Positions 50,119 to 59,577 of a stretch of DNA of 64,000 bases are shown piece by piece. Location: positions 62,001 through 126,000 of the forward strand of contig JAKALA010000001.1 of assembly GCA_021813325.1 (NCBI GenBank). Reading direction: 5' to 3'. How positions within the stretch are numbered: position 1 is the stretch's first letter; every line of letters starts with the position of its first letter. This DNA is from a bacterium (lineage in GTDB: Bacteria > Verrucomicrobiota > Verrucomicrobiia > Limisphaerales > UBA11358). Below the pieces are notes generated by a model. That model was given only the letters and a program-made list of their open reading frames with translations, searched no databases and was not told the origin of the DNA. Position numbers and translations under genes: made by a program.

Positions 50119-51429
50119 GTGAACTTCCTCCCGCTCATCGAAGCCAAGCGCGAGGGTAAAACCCTTACGGCGGAACAAACCCGTGAATACGTCCACGAAT
50201 TCACGGCCGGCGAAATCCCCGATTACCAAATGTCGGCCATGCTCATGGCCATCTATTTTCGCGGGTTGAACACTGAGGAAACCACGGCGCTCACGCTGGC
50301 CATGCGCGATTCTGGTGATGTGTTAAAATTTCCCGCCGACAGTAGGCCCATTGTGGACAAGCATTCCACCGGCGGCATTGGCGACAAGGTGTCCTTGCCG
50401 CTCGCGCCATTGCTCGCCTGTTTAGGTTTCCGGGTGCCGATGATTTCAGGTCGCGGCCTGGGCATCACCGGCGGCACGCTGGACAAACTGGATTCCATTC
50501 CGGGCTTCCAAACGCTGTTGCCGGCGCCAAAGATCATCCAACTGGTTCAACGCGTTGGCTGCGTTATTTGCGGGCAAACCCAAAAAATGGTGCCGGCGGA
50601 CAGGAAAACTTACGCGTTGCGCGACGCCACCGGCACCGTGCCCAGCATCCCGCTGATCACCGCTTCCATTCTTTCGAAGAAACTGGCGGAAAGCCTGAAC
50701 GCGCTCATTCTCGACGTAAAATTTGGAACGGCCGCCTTCATGCCAACCCAAGCCGATGCCCGCAAACTCGCCCGGGCCATGGTCACTTTGGGCCATCAAT
50801 GCGGCACGAACACCCGCGCGGTGCTCACCGACATGAACGCGCCGCTTGGCCGATCTGCCGGCAACTGGCTGGAAGTCACGGAGAGCGTCGCTTGTCTCGA
50901 TGGCCAAGGCCCGGAAGATTTGCGTGAATTGGTGATCGAATCCGCCGCTCACCTGCTGCTGCAAACTGGAAAAAGCAAATCCATCACAGCGGCCCGAAAA
51001 CAGGCGGCCGATTGCCTGGAATCCGGTGCGCCCCGCAAGAAATGGGACGAAATGATTGTCGCCCAGGGAGCCGATTTGCCGGTGTTTAATCGCAAGCTGA
51101 AACTTGATTCAACCGCCCAGGTTACCGCTGAAGTGCTTTCGCAAAAGAACGGGTTCATTTCAAAGTGCGACGCTCGGATTATTGGCGAGGTGATCCGGGA
51201 TTTAGGTGGCGGACGCTTTACGAAAGAATCCCGCATCAACCACGACGTCGGCGTGGATCGCATCGCCAAACCCGGGGAACGGATGAAAAAGTCCGGCGCG
51301 CTCTGCCGCGTTCACGCAGTTGATCTGAACCAGGCAACCAAGGCTGGTGAGCAACTCAAATCGGCTTTTGAAATCTCGGCCCAACGTCCGGCCAAAAGCC
51401 CGTTGGTGGTGCGGGTTGTTTCAGCCTAG
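50119..51429 (+). CDS. deoA: pyrimidine-nucleoside / thymidine phosphorylase
   Basis: 436 aa. It splits thymidine or uridine with phosphate into base and (deoxy)ribose-1-phosphate for salvage. Signature KHSTGGIGDKVSLPLAPLLA and SGRGLGITGGTLDKLDSIPG, then MVTLGHQCGTNTRAVLTDM and a C-terminal domain with VRDLGGG-like sequence (GEVIRDLGGGRFTK). GTG start 50119. DeoA versus Pdp cannot be told from sequence alone. Confidence 0.92.
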   Translation: MNFLPLIEAKREGKTLTAEQTREYVHEFTAGEIPDYQMSAMLMAIYFRGLNTEETTALTLAMRDSGDVLKFPADSRPIVDKHSTGGIGDKVSLPLAPLLACLGFRVPMISGRGLGITGGTLDKLDSIPGFQTLLPAPKIIQLVQRVGCVICGQTQKMVPADRKTYALRDATGTVPSIPLITASILSKKLAESLNALILDVKFGTAAFMPTQADARKLARAMVTLGHQCGTNTRAVLTDMNAPLGRSAGNWLEVTESVACLDGQGPEDLRELVIESAAHLLLQTGKSKSITAARKQAADCLESGAPRKKWDEMIVAQGADLPVFNRKLKLDSTAQVTAEVLSQKNGFISKCDARIIGEVIRDLGGGRFTKESRINHDVGVDRIAKPGERMKKSGALCRVHAVDLNQATKAGEQLKSAFEISAQRPAKSPLVVRVVSA

Positions 51430-51437
51430 GCGATCTT

Positions 51438-52589
51438 TTAGACTTTCGCTTTTTCCCGCAGGACTTCCCGATAAATCTCCAGATGCCGCCGGGCAATGGT
51501 CTGGGGATGAAAGCGCCGAAGGGCTTCCATTTTTGCGTTCTCTGCCAATCGGCGGGCAAGATCAGGATTTTCCAGCAATCGCGCAACCCCTTCGCGGAAA
51601 CTGTCCGGATGTTGTGGATCACAGAAGATTCCGGTTTTTTCATGGGTGATCAAGTCCGGCAGGCCGCCGACGTTTGAGGCCAGCACCGGCACTCCCGCCG
51701 CCATGGCTTCCAAGACCACCATCGGACAATTGTCCTCCAGCGTCGGCAAGGCAAGGATGGAAGCCCTGCTGAACAGCTCACGAACCCGGTCGCGGTCAGC
51801 TTGGCCAACATATTCACACCAGTCACGGGCTTTGACGAGTTCAAGAAACTCCGCCCCATAAGCTCCCCGATCCGGAAGTCCTAGAAAAATGAGTTTGAAT
51901 CGAAGCCGCTTGGCCAACGGATCAAGTGCCTTAATAAAGGCATTCTGGTTTTTGAGCGGATAAATTGTTCCCACGCATAAAATGACCGGTGGCTGCTCTG
52001 GAAGACGCGCGGCATTCAGGTCAAAAAACGCGGCATCCACGGCATTGGGCAGCAGCCAGGTTCGCCGTGCCAGCGCTTGCACGGCGGCACGAGTGTAACT
52101 GGTGATGCACACCACGCCATCCGTGCGTGGCAAGGTGAAGGATTCCAGTCGGGCAGCCAGCCAGTGAAATGAAAAGGGGCGGCCCCCGACAACCTGTGCC
52201 ACCTGCCGCATGTTGCCATGGACGGTGACCACATTGGGAAATCCGCCAAATAGCGCGCTGAGAGCACAGTCGCGCTCGGTCCCTTGCCCATGGACAATGT
52301 CTGGTCGGATTTCATGAAGTTTCTTGCGCGTGGCGCGGATGCAGCCTTGATAGCCGGTGCGTAACCAGCCCAGCTTGGGCACCAGAAGACTGTGGTAAAA
52401 AATGTTGGAAGCGAGTTTTTCCGGCGCGGTCACCGGACGTTGCGTGCAGGAAATGGCATGGACTTCCACTTCAGGAATCCTTGCAAGGCCCTGAAGCAGG
52501 GCCGCGACAGCAGTATGAAATAGCGGCTCAGGCGCGGTGTAATTCCGGCCGTTTTCCCGGAAGTCCATATTTAACATCGCTACTTTCAT
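51438..52589 (-). CDS. glycosyltransferase, GT4-like
   Basis: 383 aa. Two Rossmann domains (GT-B). N-terminal acceptor domain; C-terminal donor-binding half with the EX7E-type motif EDNCPMVVLEAMAAGVPVLA and NVGGLPDLITHEKTGIF. Likely adds a sugar to a lipid-linked or surface glycan. Convergent with the deoA-type gene (8-bp gap), and first of the minus-strand surface-glycan locus as read downstream. Confidence 0.9.
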   Translation of the reverse strand: MKVAMLNMDFRENGRNYTAPEPLFHTAVAALLQGLARIPEVEVHAISCTQRPVTAPEKLASNIFYHSLLVPKLGWLRTGYQGCIRATRKKLHEIRPDIVHGQGTERDCALSALFGGFPNVVTVHGNMRQVAQVVGGRPFSFHWLAARLESFTLPRTDGVVCITSYTRAAVQALARRTWLLPNAVDAAFFDLNAARLPEQPPVILCVGTIYPLKNQNAFIKALDPLAKRLRFKLIFLGLPDRGAYGAEFLELVKARDWCEYVGQADRDRVRELFSRASILALPTLEDNCPMVVLEAMAAGVPVLASNVGGLPDLITHEKTGIFCDPQHPDSFREGVARLLENPDLARRLAENAKMEALRRFHPQTIARRHLEIYREVLREKAKV

Positions 52590-52717
52590 GATTTAATAAG
52601 TGCAAACCGGTAAAACATTTTAGTGGCCGACAAGCTATTTTTGGGATGCGAACTTGGAAAGTATTTTTATTTTGGTTGTTATGGCCCCTCCTAAATGGGG
52701 AACCGGCGGAGAATAGT

Positions 52718-54004
52718 TCACTTCCTTGATGAGCGCCCTTCCGTCCGGATGCCGCGGCGCAGATAAAACACCAGATAGGAGTTGGCCAGCAGACAAACGA
52801 CCATGGAGATGACGGCACGCAGCCAAGCCACCCGTTCTAGCGTCAATTCCGATTGCGGAATGCAAAATCCAATCAGGAAGAAAGCCCCCAACGCACAAGC
52901 CATCATGATGCCATAGATCCGGTTGTGTCCGGTGACGTTGAAAACAAAGGCGGTGCCGCAATAGCAGAAGACCACCGAAGCGATGCAGGCGATCCGTGCA
53001 GCGGCGATGCCGGGGACATATTTTGGCAAGAGCCAGGGAACCACGACTGGCAGGCTAAAGTAGATTATGGCGGCCAGCGGAACTACTGTGGCTGTGATCA
53101 AAATCAGGAACCGGTTTAAAGGCGGCACTAGGGCGGCGAGGCGGTGCGATTGTCCGTAAGCGTGGTTTGCCTTGGAATACATGGCGACAGCCAGCGGCGT
53201 GTAAACGCTTTGGATGGCCGCAATCGTCAATCCAGCCAGGGAATAATAACCGACCGCTTGAATTCCTTTCACTGATGCCACCAGCGTGCGGTCGGCCACT
53301 GAAAAAATGGAAGCCGTATAGCCGATAACCATGATAGGGGCGCCTATTCGCACAAGCTGTCGAATCTGATCGAAGTCCCAGCGCCAATGGCGGGCTTCCC
53401 CCGTTTTCAAATGATACAACAACCAGGTCGCCACGGCGATGATAACCAGGCGGACACATTGACCCACCACCGCAAATTTCCAGACGAACAGCAGCGACGC
53501 CAGCGTCAGTATGACCATGACAAGCTGGGTGCGCCCGATCCACCCGAAAGCCTGGCGTCCCGTCAGGATGGCGAACTGCACGGCAGCTAACTGTCCAATC
53601 ACGGCCACGGGAATCACGGCGGCGGCCGCCAGGATTAATGCCGAATCCTGGCCGGTTTCCCAAAACAGGAATAATTGTCCCACACTGAGAGCCGCCGCCA
53701 CAATGGCGGTGATACACGACACAGTGTAGCCGGTTTGCGACAATCCGATAGCTGCGTCGCTGTCGCCCTTTCCGAGCAGGTAGGGATATTGACGGTTGAA
53801 CCCGTTGAATGTGCCTAGCGGTAGAAATGCCAGATAGGTGACGAGCAATTGCGCCGTCTGGAAAGCTCCCAGTTCCTTCGGCTCCAACAGGCGGGCGCAG
53901 ACAAAACTGCCGAGAAAGGTGGCCGCTGCCAACATGGAGTTGGAGCCCGTGTAGAGCAACATGCCCTTGCGCTTCATGACATGAGATTTTAGCGCCGAGA
54001 ACAT
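52718..54004 (-). CDS. polysaccharide flippase-like membrane protein (Wzx/MATE-type)
   Basis: 428 aa with about 12 hydrophobic segments (e.g. LVTYLAFLPLGTFNGFNRQY; IMVIGYTASIFSVADRTLV). It belongs to the oligosaccharide flippase (Wzx) group by pattern and locus. Flips lipid-linked glycan units across the inner membrane. Neighbours are glycosyltransferases and the pseudaminic acid genes. Confidence 0.85.
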   Translation of the reverse strand: MFSALKSHVMKRKGMLLYTGSNSMLAAATFLGSFVCARLLEPKELGAFQTAQLLVTYLAFLPLGTFNGFNRQYPYLLGKGDSDAAIGLSQTGYTVSCITAIVAAALSVGQLFLFWETGQDSALILAAAAVIPVAVIGQLAAVQFAILTGRQAFGWIGRTQLVMVILTLASLLFVWKFAVVGQCVRLVIIAVATWLLYHLKTGEARHWRWDFDQIRQLVRIGAPIMVIGYTASIFSVADRTLVASVKGIQAVGYYSLAGLTIAAIQSVYTPLAVAMYSKANHAYGQSHRLAALVPPLNRFLILITATVVPLAAIIYFSLPVVVPWLLPKYVPGIAAARIACIASVVFCYCGTAFVFNVTGHNRIYGIMMACALGAFFLIGFCIPQSELTLERVAWLRAVISMVVCLLANSYLVFYLRRGIRTEGRSSRK

Positions 54005-54107
54005 TATGCGGTGGAAGCAGGAGAATTTGTGCTGGCGTCTTTTGCCGGTTCGCCATCAACGTCTAGGCCAATGTCCTCTCCGGTATTCATGAGAGCACAT
54101 TCCCGCA

Positions 54108-54803
54108 CTATGTGTTTGGCTGGAACACGCCCAGAACGGATATTCCATGGAAGGGAAATAAACGACGAAAGACGCCTGTTTCAAGCCGGATGGTTGTTCT
54201 GACGCCCATGATTTTCTCCGACCAATTGCTCAACAGCGGCAGAATGGTTGCGTCTGTTCCCCATTCGACCAGTTTTAGTCCGCAATGCCGCTGGGCAAGA
54301 TTTAGCAGATGTAAATGATCCCACGATTGAAGGTGTCCTTCATTGAAGGAGGAGAGATCAAAAGAACGTCTCACTATCCCCTGTAAATTTCGCAAATTTG
54401 GGACGGCAAGGACAACGTATTTCCGTGCAATGGTGGCAAGCGTCGTCAGCACCTGTTTGGGATTGTCAACGTGTTCCAGCACGTGAAAACACGTGACAAC
54501 ATCGAACGATTTTGGCCCAAGCTGAGACAAGGGATCATCTATCCTAAGCACCTCTGTCGGACCAAAACGGGCTCCTAATTTCACGCATTCAGGATCAACA
54601 TCCACTCCCAACACTTTAAATCCTGCGGCGGCGGCCAGTTGGAGACATTCCCCTCGACCGCAACCATAATCCAACAAGGTCATACCGCGTGGATCACAAT
54701 GCTTTAAGAGAAGATCCAATCCCCGGCTCTTCCAGTAATTTTCGTAATATGCGAAGCGATTCGTTTTTTCGTTAATCTCATATGGAAGGTGGCAAATGCT
54801 CAT
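54108..54803 (-). CDS. SAM-dependent methyltransferase
   Basis: 231 aa from ATG 54803; the track's TTG at 54845 adds unneeded residues. Class I methyltransferase: SAM motif LLDYGCGRGECLQLA, VLGVDVDPECV, and FDVVTCFHVLEHVDNPKQVL. It probably methylates a glycan or lipid carrier in this locus. The acceptor is unknown. Confidence 0.87.
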   Translation of the reverse strand: MSICHLPYEINEKTNRFAYYENYWKSRGLDLLLKHCDPRGMTLLDYGCGRGECLQLAAAAGFKVLGVDVDPECVKLGARFGPTEVLRIDDPLSQLGPKSFDVVTCFHVLEHVDNPKQVLTTLATIARKYVVLAVPNLRNLQGIVRRSFDLSSFNEGHLQSWDHLHLLNLAQRHCGLKLVEWGTDATILPLLSNWSEKIMGVRTTIRLETGVFRRLFPFHGISVLGVFQPNT

Positions 54804-54920
54804 ACAATAATGCAAATGAGCGTAATTATTTCGGATAAAATCCAAGAAGCAAGCTATAGCTAAAAGCGTATTAACCAGGTGCGCTATTTCGGGGCGGAAG
54901 GGACCGTCGCTATAGGATAT

Positions 54921-56165
54921 TTATGCGTCCACATCGAGACAGATGCCCTCTTGAATCAGCATCTTGGTGGCACTCGCATATTTCACCCAAAATGGATTGT
55001 CCCGCCAACCGTTGTCGAAGAAGCAGGCGGCGATGGGACTGGTATAGTGCGGCATGCCGAAACCTAATCCCGGTGGCAACGAACAGGAACCCAGCGAACC
55101 GGCGGCGGCGAATTCTCCCGTCAAGGCCAGAGCCTCCACCGGCAGGCCGGACAGTGCTTGGGGAAGAATTTCGATGTTCCATCCGGGCTTGCGCGACTTA
55201 AGAAAACCCGCGAGCCATTTCGCGGCGGAACCATCGCTCCGGACGTGCGCCTTGAGGACAATGTGCTCCAATCCGGTCTTCTGCACCATCTTTTGGAGCA
55301 ACTGCAAATGGGCGTCGCCAAAATGACGGTTTTCCTCCCAAATCGGATGACGGTTACATTCGCCCAACAATAACAACAATGAACCACCCTGGACATGGTG
55401 TTGCCTTGCTTGCAACACTCCCGCCCATGCCGGCAATCGAAGCAGCCATTCGAAGATTTCCTTAAGTCCCGTGACGCAGGTGACTTGGTTGGGAATGTAA
55501 TCAATGTCCGACCGAAACGTCAGCACGCGGTCCACCCCCGTAAAGGGGAGACATATCGTGGATGTCCTCCCCGGGATTCGCCCTAAAAAACCTAGAACCA
55601 GTCCACCCCATCCAAAAAGTTTCTTCTGCTGCGCAAGCGTCCTCAACAGGGTCCACCATGAACGACGGTCCACCAGATAAGCATATTCCCCAACGTGCTG
55701 ACGGCGTGGATGATCCAACCCGTGAGGATAGAAAATGCGTTCTGCTGGGGGACTCGCCGCCAAAAACACGCTGACATAATCATGCAGTGCGGTGAAATAA
55801 ACAGATTGTAGGGACTGGCCAAAAGCCGTCAGACTCATCCCAAAATTCGCCCGGCAAACTTCATCCAGTTGCTCCCGGATGGTTTGGATATCTTGCAAGC
55901 GCTGGGCGAAAGAAAGTATCCGATCTCCGTTGTAAGATTTGCCCGCAGCATGCCGTCGAATTTCAATTTCAATGAATTTCACATATGGAAAACGATTCCG
56001 GGCCGCTTCCAGCAGTGAATTTGCTGTCTTCATTTCTGAAGACATGCTTCGCTCAAAGAAAACAATGGCTTCGCAGATATTGAGGCTACCGAGACAAGCC
56101 ATCACCGCGGTAAGTTGTGGAGTGGTTTCTGCTAGAAAAACTGTGCGCGGAACTTCGTTGACCAT
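54921..56165 (-). CDS. polysialyltransferase-like protein
   Basis: 414 aa from ATG 56165 (MVNEVPRTVFLAETTPQLT). It has the general plan of bacterial polysialyltransferase-like proteins: YPHGLDHPRRQHV, a middle LKAHVRSDGSAAK and a late GSLGSCSLPPGLGF. These likely correspond to CMP-donor and acceptor sites. It follows the pseudaminic acid genes directly, so transfer of pseudaminic acid rather than sialic acid is a reasonable guess. I am not sure of the family. Confidence 0.6.
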   Translation of the reverse strand: MVNEVPRTVFLAETTPQLTAVMACLGSLNICEAIVFFERSMSSEMKTANSLLEAARNRFPYVKFIEIEIRRHAAGKSYNGDRILSFAQRLQDIQTIREQLDEVCRANFGMSLTAFGQSLQSVYFTALHDYVSVFLAASPPAERIFYPHGLDHPRRQHVGEYAYLVDRRSWWTLLRTLAQQKKLFGWGGLVLGFLGRIPGRTSTICLPFTGVDRVLTFRSDIDYIPNQVTCVTGLKEIFEWLLRLPAWAGVLQARQHHVQGGSLLLLLGECNRHPIWEENRHFGDAHLQLLQKMVQKTGLEHIVLKAHVRSDGSAAKWLAGFLKSRKPGWNIEILPQALSGLPVEALALTGEFAAAGSLGSCSLPPGLGFGMPHYTSPIAACFFDNGWRDNPFWVKYASATKMLIQEGICLDVDA

Positions 56166-56205
56166 GAGGACAGATTGAGGCAAAAGCCAGGCGAAAGAAA
56201 GTCCC

Positions 56206-57255
56206 TTACTGCAAGGCTTCCCAGAGCAATGGTTCGCCCCGCCGAAGCTCCTTTCTGGTCTTGCGGCCTAGGACGCTCTCCCAATGTTGCGGTGCCAGCC
56301 CATGACTCGGACGGATGATGCGCACATTTTCCGGCGTGATCTCGCCGCCGTCGGGAATGTCCTTAACCACAAAAATCGAACGGCGAAACACCCGGCTGGC
56401 TTTTTCTTTTTCCGTGAGATTGTAGCTCACCCGGCCCAACGCCTTTTCCGCCGCGCGGACGTCGGCAACCATCGCCTTGAATTCGGCGGGTTCCATTGAG
56501 AAGGCGCTGTCTGGCCCCGGCACGGCGCGTGATTGGGTGAAGTGTTTTTCGATGATGCATCCGCCCAGGCAAACCGACGCCACGGCGGCGGCGCTGCCCA
56601 TCGTGTGATCGCTCAAGCCTGACGGAACGCCAAACGCCTCGGCCAGATGCGGGATGGTTCGCAAATTGGCTTCCTCTGGCGGGGCGGGATAGGCGCTGGT
56701 GCATTTGAGCAACGCCAGTTCCTTGCAGCCGGCCTCGCGCGCTGCCGCCACGGCCTGGGCAATCTCCTCCAGGCTGCCCATGCCGGTGGACATGATCAAT
56801 GGCTTGCCGGTTCGCGCCGCCCGGCGGATGAGCGGTAAATGAACCAGTTCGAACGAGGCGATTTTGTAAGCCGGCGCATTCAGTTTTTCCAGCAGGTCCA
56901 CGGCTGTTTCATCGAACGGCGAGGAAAACAAGGTGATGCCAACATTGCGCGCGTGGGCGAACAGTTCGGCATGCCATTTCCAGGGCGTATAAGCTTCGCC
57001 GTAAAGCTGGTATAAATTCTTCCCCTCCCACAGCGTTCCTTTGCCTATGCGGAAACACTCGTTGTCACAATCAATCGTGATGGTGTCTGGGGTGTAGGTC
57101 TGGATCTTGACGGCGTCGGCGCCGCATTCCTTTGCCAGCGTGATCAGTTCCAGCGCCGAGGCGAGCGACTGATTATGGTTCGCCGAAGTTTCGGCAATGA
57201 TATAGGCCGGTTTTCCGGGGCCAATCTCGCGTCCATGAATGTGAAGGTGCCTCAT
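56206..57255 (-). CDS. pseI: pseudaminic acid synthase
   Basis: 349 aa. It condenses the 2,4-diacetamido hexose with phosphoenolpyruvate to form pseudaminic acid. TIM barrel (~1-280) with NHNQSLASALELITLAKECG and the PseI-type run GKGTLWEGKNLYQLYGEAYT; C-terminal SAF domain (GGEITPENVRIIRP). Sialic acid synthase NeuB is the closest alternative, but the LWEGKNLYQLY segment and the full pse neighbourhood favour PseI. Its ATG overlaps the pseG-pseH stop by one base. Confidence 0.92.
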   Translation of the reverse strand: MRHLHIHGREIGPGKPAYIIAETSANHNQSLASALELITLAKECGADAVKIQTYTPDTITIDCDNECFRIGKGTLWEGKNLYQLYGEAYTPWKWHAELFAHARNVGITLFSSPFDETAVDLLEKLNAPAYKIASFELVHLPLIRRAARTGKPLIMSTGMGSLEEIAQAVAAAREAGCKELALLKCTSAYPAPPEEANLRTIPHLAEAFGVPSGLSDHTMGSAAAVASVCLGGCIIEKHFTQSRAVPGPDSAFSMEPAEFKAMVADVRAAEKALGRVSYNLTEKEKASRVFRRSIFVVKDIPDGGEITPENVRIIRPSHGLAPQHWESVLGRKTRKELRRGEPLLWEALQ

Positions 57256-58868
57256 CAGATGATGTTAATCAGTTTGCAGACCAGAACGCAACAATCCGGG
57301 TTGGCGCGGGTAGAGTCATCGGCAAATCCCGCTGCCCGGAACAATTTCAAGGAAGCCGCGTTGGCAGGTTTGATGCGCGCGAGGATTGTCGCCGACTCGT
57401 TTTCTCTGGCAAACTGTTGCAGCGCCAGTTTGACCAGCCGAAGTCCCATTCCCCGGTTACGGGCCGCCGCATCCACGGCTACGCCTATTTCCCATGCGGC
57501 ATTGTCCCGGCGGTGGAGCCGCACGTAGCCCATGGGCTTGTCCAAAATATCAAATCCAATCCAAAGTCGGGAATCTGGTGAGAGCCGGTGATGTTCGAAC
57601 CATTTCTGGTGAACTTCCCAAGTGACGGGGTCAGGATGAAAGCCGTTGGCGCGCACGGCGGGATCGTTGGCCCATTGAAACCATAACTGCGCGTCTCCGG
57701 CGCTGGCGCGGCGCAGCCAGACATGGGTGCCATCCAGCACTGTAGCGACCCGGTCTGCCCCCAGCGCGTCCACCGCCAGATTTGCCGGCGGTTTGGGCCG
57801 GTGTTTGCCAGCGCATTTCAGCCAGCCTCGCAGCTTCGCCGAGACGAAAGTGGGGTCAAGGTTTTCATGCCAGCCAAGGTCCATCGCGAGTTGATGTTTC
57901 ACCAGTCCGGCAATGACCGGGCGTTGGTTATCAGCGATGCAGACCACGGCGGCAGGCAACCGATAAAACAACCATTCCCAGCAAGTGCTGCCGCCGGCAC
58001 TGATGATGCCATCGGCCCAGCGATACAAGGCCGGCATGTCCAGGACATGGTGAAGCACTTCAATGGAATGGGGCGAAGCGGCAGTCAGTTGCCGCAAATA
58101 TTCCAAGTGCGGATTTCCACCGCCAACCAGCGCCTTGATTTCCAGACGAAATTCCGCCAACAAATTCAAGGTTGACAACAATCGCCCGGTGACGTTGTCC
58201 GGGTCCGCGCCGCCGAGCGTTACCAGCAAGCGGTGGATGGGACGAGGAGTTTCCTGAACTGTAGGAGCCGACGCAAGGAGGCTCTGATCTCTTTCAACGC
58301 AAACAGAATGAGACTCCTCACGTCGTCTCCTACAAGATTCATCAGGAGCCTCAAACCGGTGGCTTCCCGCTGCCTGCCGGAATTCCCGGCGCAATAGCGC
58401 AAAGCGCGTGCCCAGCAGGAACTGACAGCCTTCAACCTCGCTCTGATATTTCAACTCCGGCGCAAAAATATTCTGGTTCAAGACGGCATCGGCTGCCCAA
58501 GTTTCGCAATGCCCGTAATCATCCACCGCCAGCACTCGTAAGCCCGCTTCCCGCAAGGCTCGTTGATAGGTGAGATCAAAATGATAGCCATCGAGCACCA
58601 CCCACCTGGCCCCCAACGATTTGGCGCGGGCGATGGTGTGCTGCCAGTCCGTTTGCGATCCCGGCTCGCAATTTTCCAGGCGTTCGCAGGCGATTTCTTC
58701 ATGGCAAACCCGCTGCGCGACACTTTCGGGACAGGTGGCGCAGGCCATGGTCACCGGGCCGCCCCGGTCCTGATACGCCTGCGCCAGCGCAATCATGCGC
58801 ATCACATGCCCCGTGCCAATACGGGTGCTGGCGTCGGCACGAATGAACAAATGATCTGGCACCGTCAT
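57255..58868 (-). CDS. pseGH: PseG-PseH fusion: UDP-sugar hydrolase and N-acetyltransferase
   Basis: 537 aa from ATG 58868 (MTVPDHLFIRADASTRIGTG), which overlaps the pseF stop by ATGA. Residues ~1-365 resemble PseG, the GT-B-like hydrolase that removes UDP: GTGHVMRMIALAQAY, LLVTLGGADPDNVTGRLL and ISAGGSTCWEWLFYRLP. Residues ~380-537 are a GNAT acetyltransferase like PseH (NRGMGLRLVKLALQQF; NAASLKLFRAAGF). In most genomes these are separate genes. A 25-codon palindromic repeat is inserted in the PseG part (residues ~179-203). Confidence 0.9.
   Translation of the reverse strand: MTVPDHLFIRADASTRIGTGHVMRMIALAQAYQDRGGPVTMACATCPESVAQRVCHEEIACERLENCEPGSQTDWQHTIARAKSLGARWVVLDGYHFDLTYQRALREAGLRVLAVDDYGHCETWAADAVLNQNIFAPELKYQSEVEGCQFLLGTRFALLRREFRQAAGSHRFEAPDESCRRRREESHSVCVERDQSLLASAPTVQETPRPIHRLLVTLGGADPDNVTGRLLSTLNLLAEFRLEIKALVGGGNPHLEYLRQLTAASPHSIEVLHHVLDMPALYRWADGIISAGGSTCWEWLFYRLPAAVVCIADNQRPVIAGLVKHQLAMDLGWHENLDPTFVSAKLRGWLKCAGKHRPKPPANLAVDALGADRVATVLDGTHVWLRRASAGDAQLWFQWANDPAVRANGFHPDPVTWEVHQKWFEHHRLSPDSRLWIGFDILDKPMGYVRLHRRDNAAWEIGVAVDAAARNRGMGLRLVKLALQQFARENESATILARIKPANAASLKLFRAAGFADDSTRANPDCCVLVCKLINII
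58260..58334. repeat. 75-bp palindromic repeat inserted in frame in pseG
   Basis: Ends TGTAGGAGCCGACG... and ...CGTCGTCTCCTACA are inverted copies (about 20 of 24 bases match). The length of 75 bp is 25 codons and phase 0, without a stop. It encodes the stretch beginning CRRRREESHSVC. Looks like a REP/MITE-type element caught inside a coding gene. Confidence 0.85.
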
Positions 58869-59560
58869 TTGCCTTTCTGAATGGCTGCAAACATGCGTTC
58901 GGCTTTTTCCCAATCTTCCAGGGTGTCAATGTCTTGAACCAAGTGACGCGGGATTGTAACCGGATAAGAACGGGCAGAATAAACTCCCCGATATTTTGCA
59001 AAAGATTCTGGACATCCCCAATAAAACTGGCCGGCGTCATGCCATGCCTCGGGTAAATCCTGTGACCGCTTCAATTCGTTCTCGGGCCAAAACATGGCGA
59101 TTGTGCCATCCGGATTGCGTTTCAAAGAGCGGAAGATGGTGAACGCGTATGAGGTCACGCTGAAGGCAAAATCAGCGTCTGCGCGCGTTTTTAACAGGTT
59201 TAAACCCTCGCGCAGAAACTGCGGTTTTAGGAACGGAGCTGTTGGGTAAATGCAGCAGGCGAAGCGAACCGGGCCGCGCTGGCTTTTCAGCCATTCAATG
59301 GCATGAGCCACTACCGGCAATGTTGGCGCATGATCATTGGCGAGCTCTGCCGGCCGCCGAAACGGAACTTCGGCACCATAGGCTTCAGCCACTGCGGCAA
59401 CTTCATCATCATCGGTGGAAACCAGAATGGCGTCAAAAATGCCGGCTTCCTTGGCCGCCTGGATTGGCCAGGCAAGCATGGGCTTGCCACAAAATGACTT
59501 GATGTTCTTCCGCGGAATTCGCTTGCTTCCACCGCGCGCGGGAATGACGGCTGCAATCAT
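58865..59560 (-). CDS. pseF: CMP-pseudaminic acid cytidylyltransferase
   Basis: 231 aa nucleotidyltransferase. IPARGGSKRIPRKNIKSFCG is the CTP loop, STDDDEVAAVAEAYGAEVPF follows, and the C-terminal IDTLEDWEKAERMF is typical of PseF/NeuA. It activates pseudaminic acid to CMP-Pse. NeuA is the alternative, but the pse gene set decides. ATGA overlap with pseG-pseH. Confidence 0.9.
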   Translation of the reverse strand: MIAAVIPARGGSKRIPRKNIKSFCGKPMLAWPIQAAKEAGIFDAILVSTDDDEVAAVAEAYGAEVPFRRPAELANDHAPTLPVVAHAIEWLKSQRGPVRFACCIYPTAPFLKPQFLREGLNLLKTRADADFAFSVTSYAFTIFRSLKRNPDGTIAMFWPENELKRSQDLPEAWHDAGQFYWGCPESFAKYRGVYSARSYPVTIPRHLVQDIDTLEDWEKAERMFAAIQKGK

Positions 59561-59577
59561 GATCGCAAAAATTTAGC

